This document shows, piece by piece, positions 1 through 5,744 of a DNA stretch of 6,301 nucleotides (positions are counted from its first letter, which is position 1; every line of letters starts with the position of its first letter). The DNA comes from Autumnicola lenta (GTDB lineage: Bacteria; Bacteroidota; Bacteroidia; Flavobacteriales; Flavobacteriaceae), in the NCBI RefSeq assembly GCF_031846515.1, contig NZ_JAVRHO010000045.1, positions 1 through 6,301 on the forward strand. The letters run 5' to 3'. The notes below the pieces were generated by a model. That model searched no databases, was not told the origin of the DNA, and saw only the letters and a list, made by a program, of their open reading frames with translations. Both the position numbers and the translations under genes were made by a program.

Positions 1-5
1 GAGAC
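1..5 (+). repeat. Tail of a preceding A (attC-like) repeat
   Basis: The first bases, GAGAC, are followed directly by GTTGTAAAA. Complete A copies end in GGGAC followed by GTT, so these five bases are most simply the last bases of another A copy with one substitution. The call rests on position and on the insert arm that follows, because only five bases are visible. Confidence 0.5.
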
Positions 6-363
6 GTTGTAAAAAATGCCGCTGACAAACAGGACGCGGAGAAAAATAAAAACTGACCTAAAAAAATGACTCTAAAAATGCCATTTTTGGAAGGAAAGAA
101 AAATTGAGTTTAAAAAGATAAATGGCAGCGGACTTATTACTCAAGCGGAGAGAAAAGGAAGTGCTAAAAATATCATTTTTGAGAGGTAAGATAAATTCAG
201 TTTCAAATAATGATGCAACGGATTTCTCACTCTTACGGTGAGAAAAAAAAAGAAACGAAAATATGCCCTTTTTGAGAGGTAAGTAAAACTAAAATTTAAA
301 AGCAAAGCGTAGCGGATTGTAAAGCGAAACGGCTCACTCAGGCGAGCGGCACTATTTTACAAC
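6..363 (+). mobile_element. Non-coding cassette-like insert B1
   Basis: A 358 bp insert between the tail of one A repeat and A1, with no credible reading frame. Its ends are complementary: GTTGTAAAA (6-14) pairs with TTTTACAAC (355-363). After a short mismatch, TGCCGCT (17-23) pairs with AGCGGCA (345-351). The interior holds about three degenerate tandem units with a period of 92-93 bp, anchored at T79, T171 and T264 on motifs like TGCCATTTTTGG and TATCATTTTTGAG followed by AGGTAAG. Each unit continues with a CAGCGGA-like motif and a TCACTC stretch. Bases 6-78 look like the tail of a further partial unit. Two related copies, B2 and B3, lie in the window. The function is unknown; a structured RNA or a non-coding cassette are both possible. 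Confidence 0.7.
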
Positions 364-480
364 AACGTATAAAAAAAATGCTCAAACCTGTCTCAATTCG
401 AAAGTCCGTGCTCGCTTGCAACGCCTGATTGTCCTGCGGACAATCAAGCTCGCCAGCTCGCACTATTTTTTATACGGGAC
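364..480 (+). repeat. A1, attC-like palindromic repeat
   Basis: A 117 bp core between the arms of inserts B1 and B2. In order it holds the spacer AAC, a left arm starting GTATAAAAAA, ATGCTC, a GC-rich half stem beginning GTGCTCGC, the apical hairpin GATTGTCC-TGC-GGACAATC (427-445), the other half ending GCTCGCAC, a right arm TTTTTTATAC, and the spacer GGGAC before GTT. It would fold as one long imperfect hairpin with unpaired bases. Including the flanking arms (355-489) it is about 135 bp, a size comparable to Vibrio VCR attC sites. It differs from A2 at only two positions by eye, at about 376 and in the AAGCTCG/AAGCTTG stretch. The recombination-site role is inferred from architecture. Confidence 0.75.
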
Positions 481-835
481 GTTGTGAAAAATGCCTCTGA
501 CAAACAAAACGCAAGAAAACTAAAAACTAACTCGGAAAAAAACGGACTTTTAAAATGCCATTTTTGGAAGGAAAGATAAATTGGGTTTAAAAAGATAAAT
601 GGCGACGGACTTCTCACTCAAACGGAGAAAAAAAGAAATGCGAAAAATATCATTTTTGAGAGGTGAGAAAAATCCATTTTAAAACTAAACTGTAACGGAT
701 TTTCTCACTCGGATGGACAAAAAAGAGAACGCAAATTTGCCCTTTTTGAGAGGTAAGAAAATAAATTTTAAATTTGAAACGCAGCGGATTGAATAGCGGA
801 TCGGCTCACTCGGTCGGGAGGCACTATTTCACAAC
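481..835 (+). mobile_element. Non-coding cassette-like insert B2
   Basis: A 355 bp relative of B1, clearly homologous along its length but with many substitutions and small indels. Its outer arms have changed together: GTTGTGAAA (481-489) pairs with TTTCACAAC (827-835), and the inner pair is TGCCTC (492-497) with GAGGCA (818-823). Tandem units are anchored at T556, T648 and T738. No reading frame looks coding. A frame can be read from about 774 across A2, but it runs through repeat DNA. Confidence 0.7.
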
Positions 836-952
836 AACGTATAAAAACAATGCTCAAACCTGTCTCAATTCGAAAGTCCGTGCTCGCTTGCAACGCCTGA
901 TTGTCCTGCGGACAATCAAGCTTGCCAGCTCGCACTATTTTTTATACGGGAC
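836..952 (+). repeat. A2, attC-like palindromic repeat
   Basis: A 117 bp core, nearly identical to A1. It starts with AAC then GTATAAAAACA, carries the apical hairpin GATTGTCC-TGC-GGACAATC at 899-917, and ends TTTTTTATAC-GGGAC before the next insert's GTT. The left flank belongs to B2 (TTTCACAAC) and the right flank to the next insert (GTTATATAC), so the two outer flanks of this copy do not pair with each other. The near identity of A1 and A2 contrasts with the stronger divergence of the inserts around them. Confidence 0.75.
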
Positions 953-962
953 GTTATATACA

Positions 963-1022
963 ATGGCTCCAAAAACACCAGGCAATAATACAGATTTAGA
1001 ACTCAAATTACATTTAACATAA
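963..1022 (+). CDS. Possible 19-residue leader peptide
   Basis: An ATG immediately inside the insert's left arm opens a 19-codon frame reading MAPKTPGNNTDLELKLHLT, and its stop lies 19 bases before the next gene's ATG. I do not recognise it. It has no signal peptide and no ribosome-binding motif. It may be a chance frame, the remnant of a longer gene lost when the insert formed, or a short upstream peptide. A longer frame upstream runs only through A2 repeat DNA, which argues against an upstream start. Confidence 0.15.
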   Translation: MAPKTPGNNTDLELKLHLT

Positions 1023-1041
1023 CAACCTAAACAATTACTTT

Positions 1042-1932
1042 ATGAAAATTACCATTACACTATTAGCTTTATTAATTTCTTTTGGATCATTCTCCCAAAA
1101 ATATCCTGATTCCTTCCCAAACGGAGGTAGTATCGGAGGTCATACTTGGACTATAAAAGATTATATAGATAATGCAAAAAAGGATTCTATACGAGCCGTT
1201 GAAAATTATAAAACTGCCTTATCGCAAGCAGAATACTTGAAACCAAAAGAACAACCTAAAGAACTAAAAGAAAAAGGGTGGTTTGCAAAGAATATTGTGG
1301 ATACAAAAGAAGACCAGAGAAAAAAGAACAAAGAATTAAAAGAACAACAAGAAAAATATGACTTGAAAATTCAAGAAATAAATGAAGATTTTAAAAGTAG
1401 AATTGAAGAAATACAGAAATATAGAGATGATTGGGTGAGATACCGGAGAGCAGAGGCAATTGCAAAGGCAGAGGCTAAAAGAGAAAGGGAATTAGAAGCG
1501 GAAAAAAAGCGCATCCAAGATGAAAAAGATGCAAAAATTGCACAGGAAAAGGCAGAAAAAGAGCAAAAGCAACGTGAAGAAGAATGGAAAGCTATGCCTA
1601 CCAATCCAGATTACAAACAATGGAAAGCTAAATATGAAAAAGCACTTGCATTAGCGCAAGCGAACGTTGATAAGTGTGAAGCAATTATTAAAAAATATAC
1701 CTTTAGAAATGCATTCGGTGAAAAGCTGTATGATAGTTCCGATTTTAGTGAAGCACATAAAAAGGTGTTTAATCAAAATCTTGAATTATTGGGAAAACAC
1801 AATAACGAAATAGGGAACTTAGAAAACGAAAAGACATACTATTACTATTGGAATGAAGCGGCGAGTATCGAAAAATCAACTACTTCATATAGATTATCCT
1901 CATATTATAACAATAAAAGCAAAGTCTATTAA
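1042..1932 (+). CDS. Secreted coiled-coil protein of unknown function
   Basis: A 296-residue protein that I cannot assign to a named family. Residues 1-19 form a typical signal peptide, with lysine at position 2, a hydrophobic core TITLLALLISF, and a likely cleavage near SFSQ, so the product should reach the periplasm. There is no lipobox cysteine. A glycine-rich stretch, FPNGGSIGGHTW, lies at 25-36. From about 88 to 184 the chain is almost entirely charged (K, E, R, Q, A) with heptad-like spacing, giving a long coiled coil reminiscent in composition of the TolA helical region. Further helices follow at about 190-220 and 236-266, and the tail is rich in Tyr, Ser and Asn (residues 265-296). 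The single cysteine is C212. It is the first main gene of its insert, and a weak hairpin with a T-run follows at 1948-1975. Roles such as envelope spacer or partner of the downstream lipoproteins are guesses from context. Confidence 0.8.
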   Translation: MKITITLLALLISFGSFSQKYPDSFPNGGSIGGHTWTIKDYIDNAKKDSIRAVENYKTALSQAEYLKPKEQPKELKEKGWFAKNIVDTKEDQRKKNKELKEQQEKYDLKIQEINEDFKSRIEEIQKYRDDWVRYRRAEAIAKAEAKRERELEAEKKRIQDEKDAKIAQEKAEKEQKQREEEWKAMPTNPDYKQWKAKYEKALALAQANVDKCEAIIKKYTFRNAFGEKLYDSSDFSEAHKKVFNQNLELLGKHNNEIGNLENEKTYYYYWNEAASIEKSTTSYRLSSYYNNKSKVY

Positions 1933-1947
1933 AAAGCTGCAACACAT

Positions 1948-1975
1948 CGAATATTAAAAGATTTATTCGTTTTTT
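1948..1975 (+). terminator. Weak candidate terminator after the coiled-coil gene
   Basis: CGAATA (1948-1953) and TATTCG (1964-1969) can form a 6 bp stem with a 10-base loop, followed directly by six T. The stem is short and AT-rich, so it may only attenuate transcription between the coiled-coil gene and the two lipoprotein genes. Confidence 0.3.
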
Positions 1976-2036
1976 AAGATTATATTAACTTAATTTGACT
2001 TTTAAAGTACAAACTAACCATCACAAATTATCAAAA

Positions 2037-2291
2037 ATGAAAATGAACAATTTAAAAAAATGGGTATTTATTTTAGGAGCATCCATTGTCCTAACAAGCT
2101 GTGGGAATTCTATTGAAAGCGATGCCAAAGAATTGGCTGAACTAACTTGTAAGGCAGAAAAAGATTTTACAGATTTAGACAACTCTCAGAAATTAGCAGA
2201 ATTAGCAGATGAATTAGAAGGAAAATACAGCGGTGAGGACGAGGAGAAATTTGAGAAAGCTTTTTTTGAAGCAAAAAGAAATTGTAAATAA
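2037..2291 (+). CDS. Small lipoprotein, function unknown
   Basis: An 84-residue protein. The frame is open from an ATG at 1995, but I chose 2037 because the lysine-rich start MKMNNLKK followed by the hydrophobic WVFILGASIVL then forms a normal lipoprotein signal. The upstream 14 residues (MTFKVQTNHH...) would spoil it; ATG 2043 is also possible. The lipobox LTSC puts the lipid-modified cysteine at residue 22. The mature part is short, acidic and helical (DAKELAELTCKAEKDF..., then ADELEGKYSGEDEEKFEKAFFEAKRNCK). Its only other cysteines, C38 and C83, could form a disulfide clamping two helices. Small Bacteroidota lipoproteins of this general look are familiar to me, but I know no function. It lies 15 bases upstream of the next lipoprotein gene, so the two are very probably co-transcribed. 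Confidence 0.75.
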   Translation: MKMNNLKKWVFILGASIVLTSCGNSIESDAKELAELTCKAEKDFTDLDNSQKLAELADELEGKYSGEDEEKFEKAFFEAKRNCK

Positions 2292-2306
2292 TTAAATTAA
2301 AAATAA

Positions 2307-2804
2307 ATGAAAAGAAAATTACTCTTTGGTTATGCTGCATCAGCTCTTATATTAATTTCTTGCGGCGATTCTGGTAAAGAACAGAAATCAACAGATTTTG
2401 AATCTCAATCCCAATACGACGAGGAAATAGCGGATTACGAAGCAGAAATGGATGAAGAAATGGCGGACTTTGAAGCGGACTTTGATGCAGAGATGAAAGA
2501 ATTAGATGCGGAGATAGAAAAGGAAATAGGAATGGGAGAAACTGATTCCAATAAAAGCGCAGAAATTGATGCTGCATTGGATAGTTATGAAGACTATGTT
2601 GATGAATATATTGTATTCTTGAAGAAAGCACATAAGGGAGATGCATCTGCAATGCAACAATATCCCGCTTTAATGCAAAAAGCAAATGATATGAATTCTA
2701 AAGTACAAGGAATGAGTAACGAATTCAACTCAAAACAAATGGCGCGTCTGACTGAGATTGCAATGAAAATGAACAAAGCAGCAGCTGAAATGCAAGCTTA
2801 TTAA
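2307..2804 (+). CDS. Acidic helical lipoprotein, DUF6591-like C-terminus
   Basis: A 165-residue lipoprotein with signal MKRKLLFGYAASALILISC, lipobox LISC and lipidated C19. After a short linker, residues of about 36-75 are a strongly acidic repetitive helix in which EEIADYEAEM, DEEMADFEAD and DAEMKELDAEI echo one another, probably a coiled coil. The C-terminal part, from about residue 85, includes DSYEDYVDEYIVFLKKAHKGDASAM followed by helices ending ARLTEIAMKMNKAAAEM. This pattern resembles the domain I know as DUF6591 in Bacteroidota lipoproteins; the assignment is from memory and moderate. It follows the preceding lipoprotein gene after 15 bases and is closed by a good terminator, so it is the last gene of the unit. 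The molecular role is unknown. Confidence 0.8.
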   Translation: MKRKLLFGYAASALILISCGDSGKEQKSTDFESQSQYDEEIADYEAEMDEEMADFEADFDAEMKELDAEIEKEIGMGETDSNKSAEIDAALDSYEDYVDEYIVFLKKAHKGDASAMQQYPALMQKANDMNSKVQGMSNEFNSKQMARLTEIAMKMNKAAAEMQAY

Positions 2805-2832
2805 ATTTTTTCTCAAAATGTTTAATTAGTAG

Positions 2833-2859
2833 GGAGGAATTAATTTTCCTCCTTTTTTT
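2833..2859 (+). terminator. Intrinsic terminator ending the three-gene unit
   Basis: GGAGGAA (2833-2839) pairs with TTCCTCC (2846-2852) over seven base pairs around a six-base loop, and seven T follow (2853-2859). It starts 29 bases after the stop codon of the acidic lipoprotein gene and lies inside the insert, before its right arm at 2890. It should stop transcription before the A3 repeat. Confidence 0.75.
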
Positions 2860-2898
2860 ATCTATAGAGCATTAGTACGTGTCGCCACAGTATATAAC

Positions 2899-3013
2899 AA
2901 CGTATAAAAACAATGCTTAAATTAGTCTTGAATCGAAACTCCGTGCTCGCTTTTGTGGCTGATTGTCCTGCGGACAATCAAGCTCGCCAGCTCGCACTGT
3001 TTTTATACGGGAC
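2899..3013 (+). repeat. A3, attC-like palindromic repeat
   Basis: A 115 bp core with spacer AAC, left arm GTATAAAAACA, apical hairpin GATTGTCC-TGC-GGACAATC (2961-2979), right arm TGTTTTTATAC and spacer GGGAC. Here the left and right arms pair perfectly over 11 bases. The segment between the left arm and the apical hairpin differs from A1 and A2, for example TTTTGTGGCT in place of TTGCAACGCCT. The flanks belong to two different inserts, GTATATAAC on the left and GTTGCCAAA on the right. Confidence 0.75.
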
Positions 3014-3371
3014 GTTGCCAAAAATGCTGCTGACCAACGAAACGCGGGAAAAATAAAAACGGACTCAAATAAAACGGACTCCTAAAATGCCATTTTTGGA
3101 AGGAAAGAAAAATTGAGTTTTAAAAGAAGAATTGCGACGGATCATTCACTCAGGCGGAGAAAAAAAGAAGCGGTAAAAACATCATTTTTGAGAGGTAAGA
3201 AAAATTGGGTTTCAAAAGAAACTGCAGCGGACTTTCTCACTCAACCGGAGAAATAAAACCGGACGTGAAATTGCCTTTTTTGAGAGGTAAGAAAAAATAA
3301 ACTTTAAAAACAAAACGCAGCGGATTGAAAAACGAAGCGGCTCACTCAGTCGGGCAGCACTATTTGGCAAC
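3014..3371 (+). mobile_element. Non-coding cassette-like insert B3
   Basis: A 358 bp third member of the B family. Its private outer arms are GTTGCCAAA (3014-3022) and TTTGGCAAC (3363-3371). The inner arms are TGCTGC (3025-3030) and GCAGCA (3354-3359), both changed in concert relative to B1 and B2. Tandem units are anchored at T3088, C3180 and T3272, a 92 bp period. The TTTCTC...GAGAAA inverted motif seen in several units is clear near 3233-3255. No coding frame is visible. Confidence 0.7.
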
Positions 3372-3488
3372 AATGTATAAAAACAATGCTATCTTAGTGT
3401 CGGTTCGAAAGTCTGTGCGTACTTGCTGCGCCTGATTTTCCTGCGGAAAATCATCGCCGGCAATCGCCGCACTGTTTTTATACGGGAC
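3372..3488 (+). repeat. A4, divergent attC-like repeat with compensatory changes
   Basis: A 117 bp core and the most diverged copy. The apical hairpin is GATTTTCC-TGC-GGAAAATC (3434-3452), so both sides of the stem changed together relative to GATTGTCC/GGACAATC. Below it the stem continues with GCG/CGC, TTGC/GCAA and GTGCG/CGCAC separated by unpaired bases, then GTATAAAAACA/TGTTTTTATAC. The spacers are AAT on the left and GGGAC on the right. Paired substitutions indicate that the folded form is conserved. Confidence 0.75.
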
Positions 3489-3965
3489 GTTGGCGTTAAT
3501 ACAAAAATGAAATACGAATGAGATTCAAAATTTATTTGATAATAATTTGTTTTTTTCTCTTTTCGTGTAATGAACACGATCAACTTTATAAAGGGGATTG
3601 GGGAATTGAAGTTTTGGAAATAAATGGCTCGGACTTAAAAAGGAACAAGATTTTTGACACTTCTATGTTTCAACCGATTTTGACTTTTTCAGATGCTTTT
3701 GCACAAAAAACAGTTAACCTAAAAATTGATACTCTTCTTTTCGCGAAATGTGATTTTACCTTTTCAGGAAAAGACAGTATTATTTTCCAAAATTGCACTT
3801 ATTCGGATCTTAATGATAAGTACTCTTTTGATTTAAAAAAGGAATATGAAACTAAATTTAAATCGGAGTATTCTCTGATTTTAGAAAATGATAAATCGCA
3901 TATTCAGCTAAAACAGACATTTATAGACTTTTCAGTGGGGACCGAGTAAAAGTACTAACGCCAAC
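3489..3965 (+). mobile_element. Single-gene cassette-like insert (lipoprotein)
   Basis: A compact 477 bp unit with one gene filling most of its length, the classic proportions of an integron cassette. The ends GTTGGCGTTAATAC (3489-3502) and GTACTAACGCCAAC (3952-3965) are complementary over 14 bases with one mismatch, the longest private arms in the window. The gene starts 29 bases in, and its stop lies two bases before the right arm. No promoter is evident inside the unit, so expression would depend on upstream transcription. Confidence 0.65.
3518..3949 (+). CDS. Small lipoprotein, possibly lipocalin-like
   Basis: A 143-residue protein starting with a lipoprotein signal, MRFKIYLIIICFFLFSC, with lipobox LFSC and lipidated C17. 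The mature part opens YKGDWGIEVLEING, recalling the G-x-W strand that begins lipocalin-like domains in many Bacteroidota lipoproteins. The rest alternates short polar and hydrophobic stretches suggestive of beta strands (PILTFSD, VNLKIDTLLF, SIIFQNCTY, YSLILEN, HIQLKQTF). I cannot name a family with confidence. An upstream ATG at 3507 opens a four-codon frame (MKYE) whose stop overlaps this start as ATGA, which may allow translational coupling. It is the only gene of its insert. Confidence 0.75.
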   Translation: MRFKIYLIIICFFLFSCNEHDQLYKGDWGIEVLEINGSDLKRNKIFDTSMFQPILTFSDAFAQKTVNLKIDTLLFAKCDFTFSGKDSIIFQNCTYSDLNDKYSFDLKKEYETKFKSEYSLILENDKSHIQLKQTFIDFSVGTE

Positions 3966-4080
3966 AACATATAAAAACAATGCTTAGTTTAGTTTTAAAT
4001 CGAAAATCCGTGTTCGCTTGCTTGGCGGATTGTCCTGCGGACAATCACGCTCGCCAGCTCGCACTATTTTTATATGGGAC
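3966..4080 (+). repeat. A5, attC-like palindromic repeat
   Basis: A 115 bp core. The left arm is ATATAAAAA and the right arm TTTTTATAT, so the outermost pair of this stem is A-T where A1-A4 have G-C, a paired change. The apical hairpin GATTGTCC-TGC-GGACAATC is at 4028-4046. Just below it, TGGCG on the left can pair with CGCCA on the right, leaving about five extrahelical bases (ACGCT). Flanks are CGCCAAC from the preceding insert and GTTAGCACAC from the next. Confidence 0.75.
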
Positions 4081-4090
4081 GTTAGCACAC

Positions 4091-4373
4091 ATTCCCCACA
4101 TGAAGAAACTCCATTAATTTCTTTGGCTAACGGGGCGCAAAATATCACCTTCCTTTATTAAATTTAAGCAGACTCTATGTGTGGCCGCTATTTAAATTGG
4201 TGCTTGAAATAAAGCCCGAGACACATTCTGGTCGAAATGTAAAAAAGCTCCTGAATTAGAGGTTCAGGAGCTTGTTGATAATTTCAGTGGTGCCCCTTTT
4301 TGGAGAGCCCGTTCAGAATATTGTTCAAATCAAAGATACATTTCCTTAGAGTCTTTTTCTAAAATTTTTAATT
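4091..4373 (+). ncRNA. IS110 left-end leader, candidate bridge RNA region
   Basis: These 283 bases hold no coding frame. In IS110-family elements such as IS621, the left non-coding end is transcribed into a bridge RNA with a 5' stem-loop and internal loops that pair with target and donor DNA. The strong hairpin at 4245-4273 and the smaller ACATT/AATGT hairpin at 4222-4240 are compatible with such an RNA. I cannot identify the target- or donor-binding loops without the element ends. The assignment is by family analogy and position. Confidence 0.35.
4245..4273. other. Strong hairpin in the IS leader
   Basis: AAGCTCCTGAA (4245-4255) and TTCAGGAGCTT (4263-4273) pair over 11 bases around a seven-base loop. 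On the + strand no T-run follows, so there it could be the 5' stem-loop of a bridge RNA. On the - strand the stem runs into six T, so it also has the form of an intrinsic terminator for transcription coming from the right. Confidence 0.6.
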
Positions 4374-5744
4374 ATGGGACGAAAAAAGGTTTCTATGGAA
4401 ATCATCAATCCCAATGCAGCCGGGATTGATGTTGGTAGCCGCTCACACTATGTAGCTGTTGGGCAGTCAAAAGATGATGTGAAGGAATTTGGTGTATATG
4501 CCGAAGAACTCACTGCACTTGGACAATGGATGAAATCAAAAGATATTACCACTGTCGCAATGGAATCTACAGGTGATTACTGGCAAAACCTGTTTACAGA
4601 GCTGGTTAAACAAGGTTTTGAAGTGGTACTGGTTAATGGAAAATTCACCAAAAATGCAAAAGGAAAAAAGACAGATGTAAAAGATTGCAGGTGGATCCAG
4701 CAGTTGCATACCCTGGGGCTTCTCTCCGGGAGTTTCCTTCCAGATGAAACTACAGAGAAATTGCGCACTTACTGTAGACAGCGTGGAAATTGGGTAGATC
4801 AAGCAGCTTCTACCACTCATAAAATGCAGAAGTTCCTCAAGTTTTTAAACTTTAGGCTCGATGTAGTGGTAAAGGATGTATGTGGCCTTACAGGACTTGC
4901 TATAATAGACGATATCTGCAAAGGTAATTTGGACCCCGAAAAACTTGCAAAGCACCGGCATTACAACTGTAGAAAGTCAGAAGAAGAGATAGCCAAAGCA
5001 TTGCACGGAAATAATAGAGAGGATTTCCTTTTTGGTTTAAAGCAGGAATACGAAACTTACCTGTTTCTTCAAAAGAAGATTGAAGAGTGTGATAAACAGA
5101 TGGAGAAGTTTATAAATGCAGAGCTCAAAAAGTTCCCCGCCAAAAGAGCTTTAAAAACTACTGAAAAGCCATACAAGAGGATCAACAAAAATGCTCCTAA
5201 AATCAAAAACCTTAATCAGATAGCCTATCAGTATTTTGAAGGTGTCGATTTATTTACCATAGAAGGATTAAGTCACGCTACAGTAGTTTCTATAATGAGC
5301 GAAATAGGACCAGAAGGTTTTAAAAAATTTGAATCTGGTAAACATTTTACTTCCTGGTTAAGATTAGCTCCAAACAATAAAATATCCGGAGGAAAGATCT
5401 TAAGCCATAGAATACCAAAAGGTAGTAACCGGCTAAAAATAGCCTTTCGATTAGCGGCCAATTCCATAGGAAATTTAAAAGACACTCATTTATCCAATTT
5501 CTTTAGAAGAGTAGCATATAGAAAAGGAAGAACAGCAGCTGTATCTGCAACAGCAAGAAAACTGGCAGTAATAGTCTGGAACATGATGGTAAAAAAAGTT
5601 CCATATCTTCCACCAACTGAATATCTATTTCTTGATCAAAAGCGGAAATTGAAGATGGTGGCGCGGCTAAAGAAAAATATAGCTAAATTGGAACTTAAAC
5701 CAGAGGATCTGGGGTTTTCACCATCCTTAATACCAACCAACTAA
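4374..5744 (+). CDS. IS110-family transposase (DEDD recombinase)
   Basis: A 456-residue transposase, full length for the family. The N-terminal RuvC-like DEDD domain has all four acidic residues: D19 in GIDVGSRSHYVAV, E64 in VAMESTGDYW, and D101 and D104 in KGKKTDVKDCRW. A helical middle region covers about 120-280. The C-terminal Tnp20-type domain includes LFTIEGLSHATVVSIMSEIG (293-312) and TSWLRLAPNNKISGGK (326-341). S338 in the SGGK motif is, by family pattern, the likely nucleophilic serine. The frame is intact, so the enzyme may be active. In this family the protein works with an element-encoded bridge RNA to insert and excise the element via a circular intermediate. The start at 4374 is supported by the basic MGRKKVSMEI lead; ATG at 4395 is an alternative. 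No other transposon gene is present. Confidence 0.95.
   Translation: MGRKKVSMEIINPNAAGIDVGSRSHYVAVGQSKDDVKEFGVYAEELTALGQWMKSKDITTVAMESTGDYWQNLFTELVKQGFEVVLVNGKFTKNAKGKKTDVKDCRWIQQLHTLGLLSGSFLPDETTEKLRTYCRQRGNWVDQAASTTHKMQKFLKFLNFRLDVVVKDVCGLTGLAIIDDICKGNLDPEKLAKHRHYNCRKSEEEIAKALHGNNREDFLFGLKQEYETYLFLQKKIEECDKQMEKFINAELKKFPAKRALKTTEKPYKRINKNAPKIKNLNQIAYQYFEGVDLFTIEGLSHATVVSIMSEIGPEGFKKFESGKHFTSWLRLAPNNKISGGKILSHRIPKGSNRLKIAFRLAANSIGNLKDTHLSNFFRRVAYRKGRTAAVSATARKLAVIVWNMMVKKVPYLPPTEYLFLDQKRKLKMVARLKKNIAKLELKPEDLGFSPSLIPTN

Larger units (their letters stand above)
953..2898 (+). mobile_element. Cassette-like insert with three exported-protein genes
   Basis: A 1,946 bp unit between A2 and A3. 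Its ends are exactly complementary over nine bases, GTTATATAC (953-961) and GTATATAAC (2890-2898). After a two-base mismatch, TGGC (964-967) pairs with GCCA (2884-2887). It carries genes at 1042-1932, 2037-2291 and 2307-2804 plus a terminator at 2833-2859, all on the + strand and followed by an A repeat. For an integron cassette this is long, because most carry one gene. No internal A repeat is visible that would mark a fusion of several cassettes. Confidence 0.6.

Noticed and set aside
774..1022. An 82-codon + strand frame running through A2
   Set aside because: Most of it is A2 repeat and the end of B2, including both halves of a palindrome. The translation has no recognisable domain. Only the last 19 codons lie outside the repeat, and they are listed separately at low confidence.
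1371..1604. A 77-codon - strand frame rich in Ser, Phe and Ala
   Set aside because: It is the antisense of the Lys/Glu-rich coiled coil in the gene at 1042-1932, a common artefact of biased composition.
1995..2036. An earlier start for the small lipoprotein gene
   Set aside because: It would add 14 polar residues in front of a good lipoprotein signal; ATG 2037 gives a normal signal peptide.
1994..2036. Bacteroidota-type promoter (TTTG about 19 bases before TAnnTTTG) ahead of the small lipoprotein
   Set aside because: A TTTG occurs at 1994-1997, but no TAnnTTTG box lies at the right distance.
2347..2776. Two - strand frames under the acidic lipoprotein gene
   Set aside because: They are antisense to a well-supported lipoprotein gene, and their compositions are implausible.
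3389..3583. A 64-codon - strand frame
   Set aside because: It crosses repeat A4 and the signal-peptide region of the lipoprotein gene, and it shows no domain.
4372..4381. ATGGGACG at the transposase start resembling the end of A5
   Set aside because: The match is about ten bases, lies inside a gene that encodes a normal IS110 N-terminus, and is not followed by GTT; it is probably coincidence.
4536..5485. Several - strand frames within the transposase gene
   Set aside because: They are shadows of the intact IS110 transposase, which has all its catalytic motifs.
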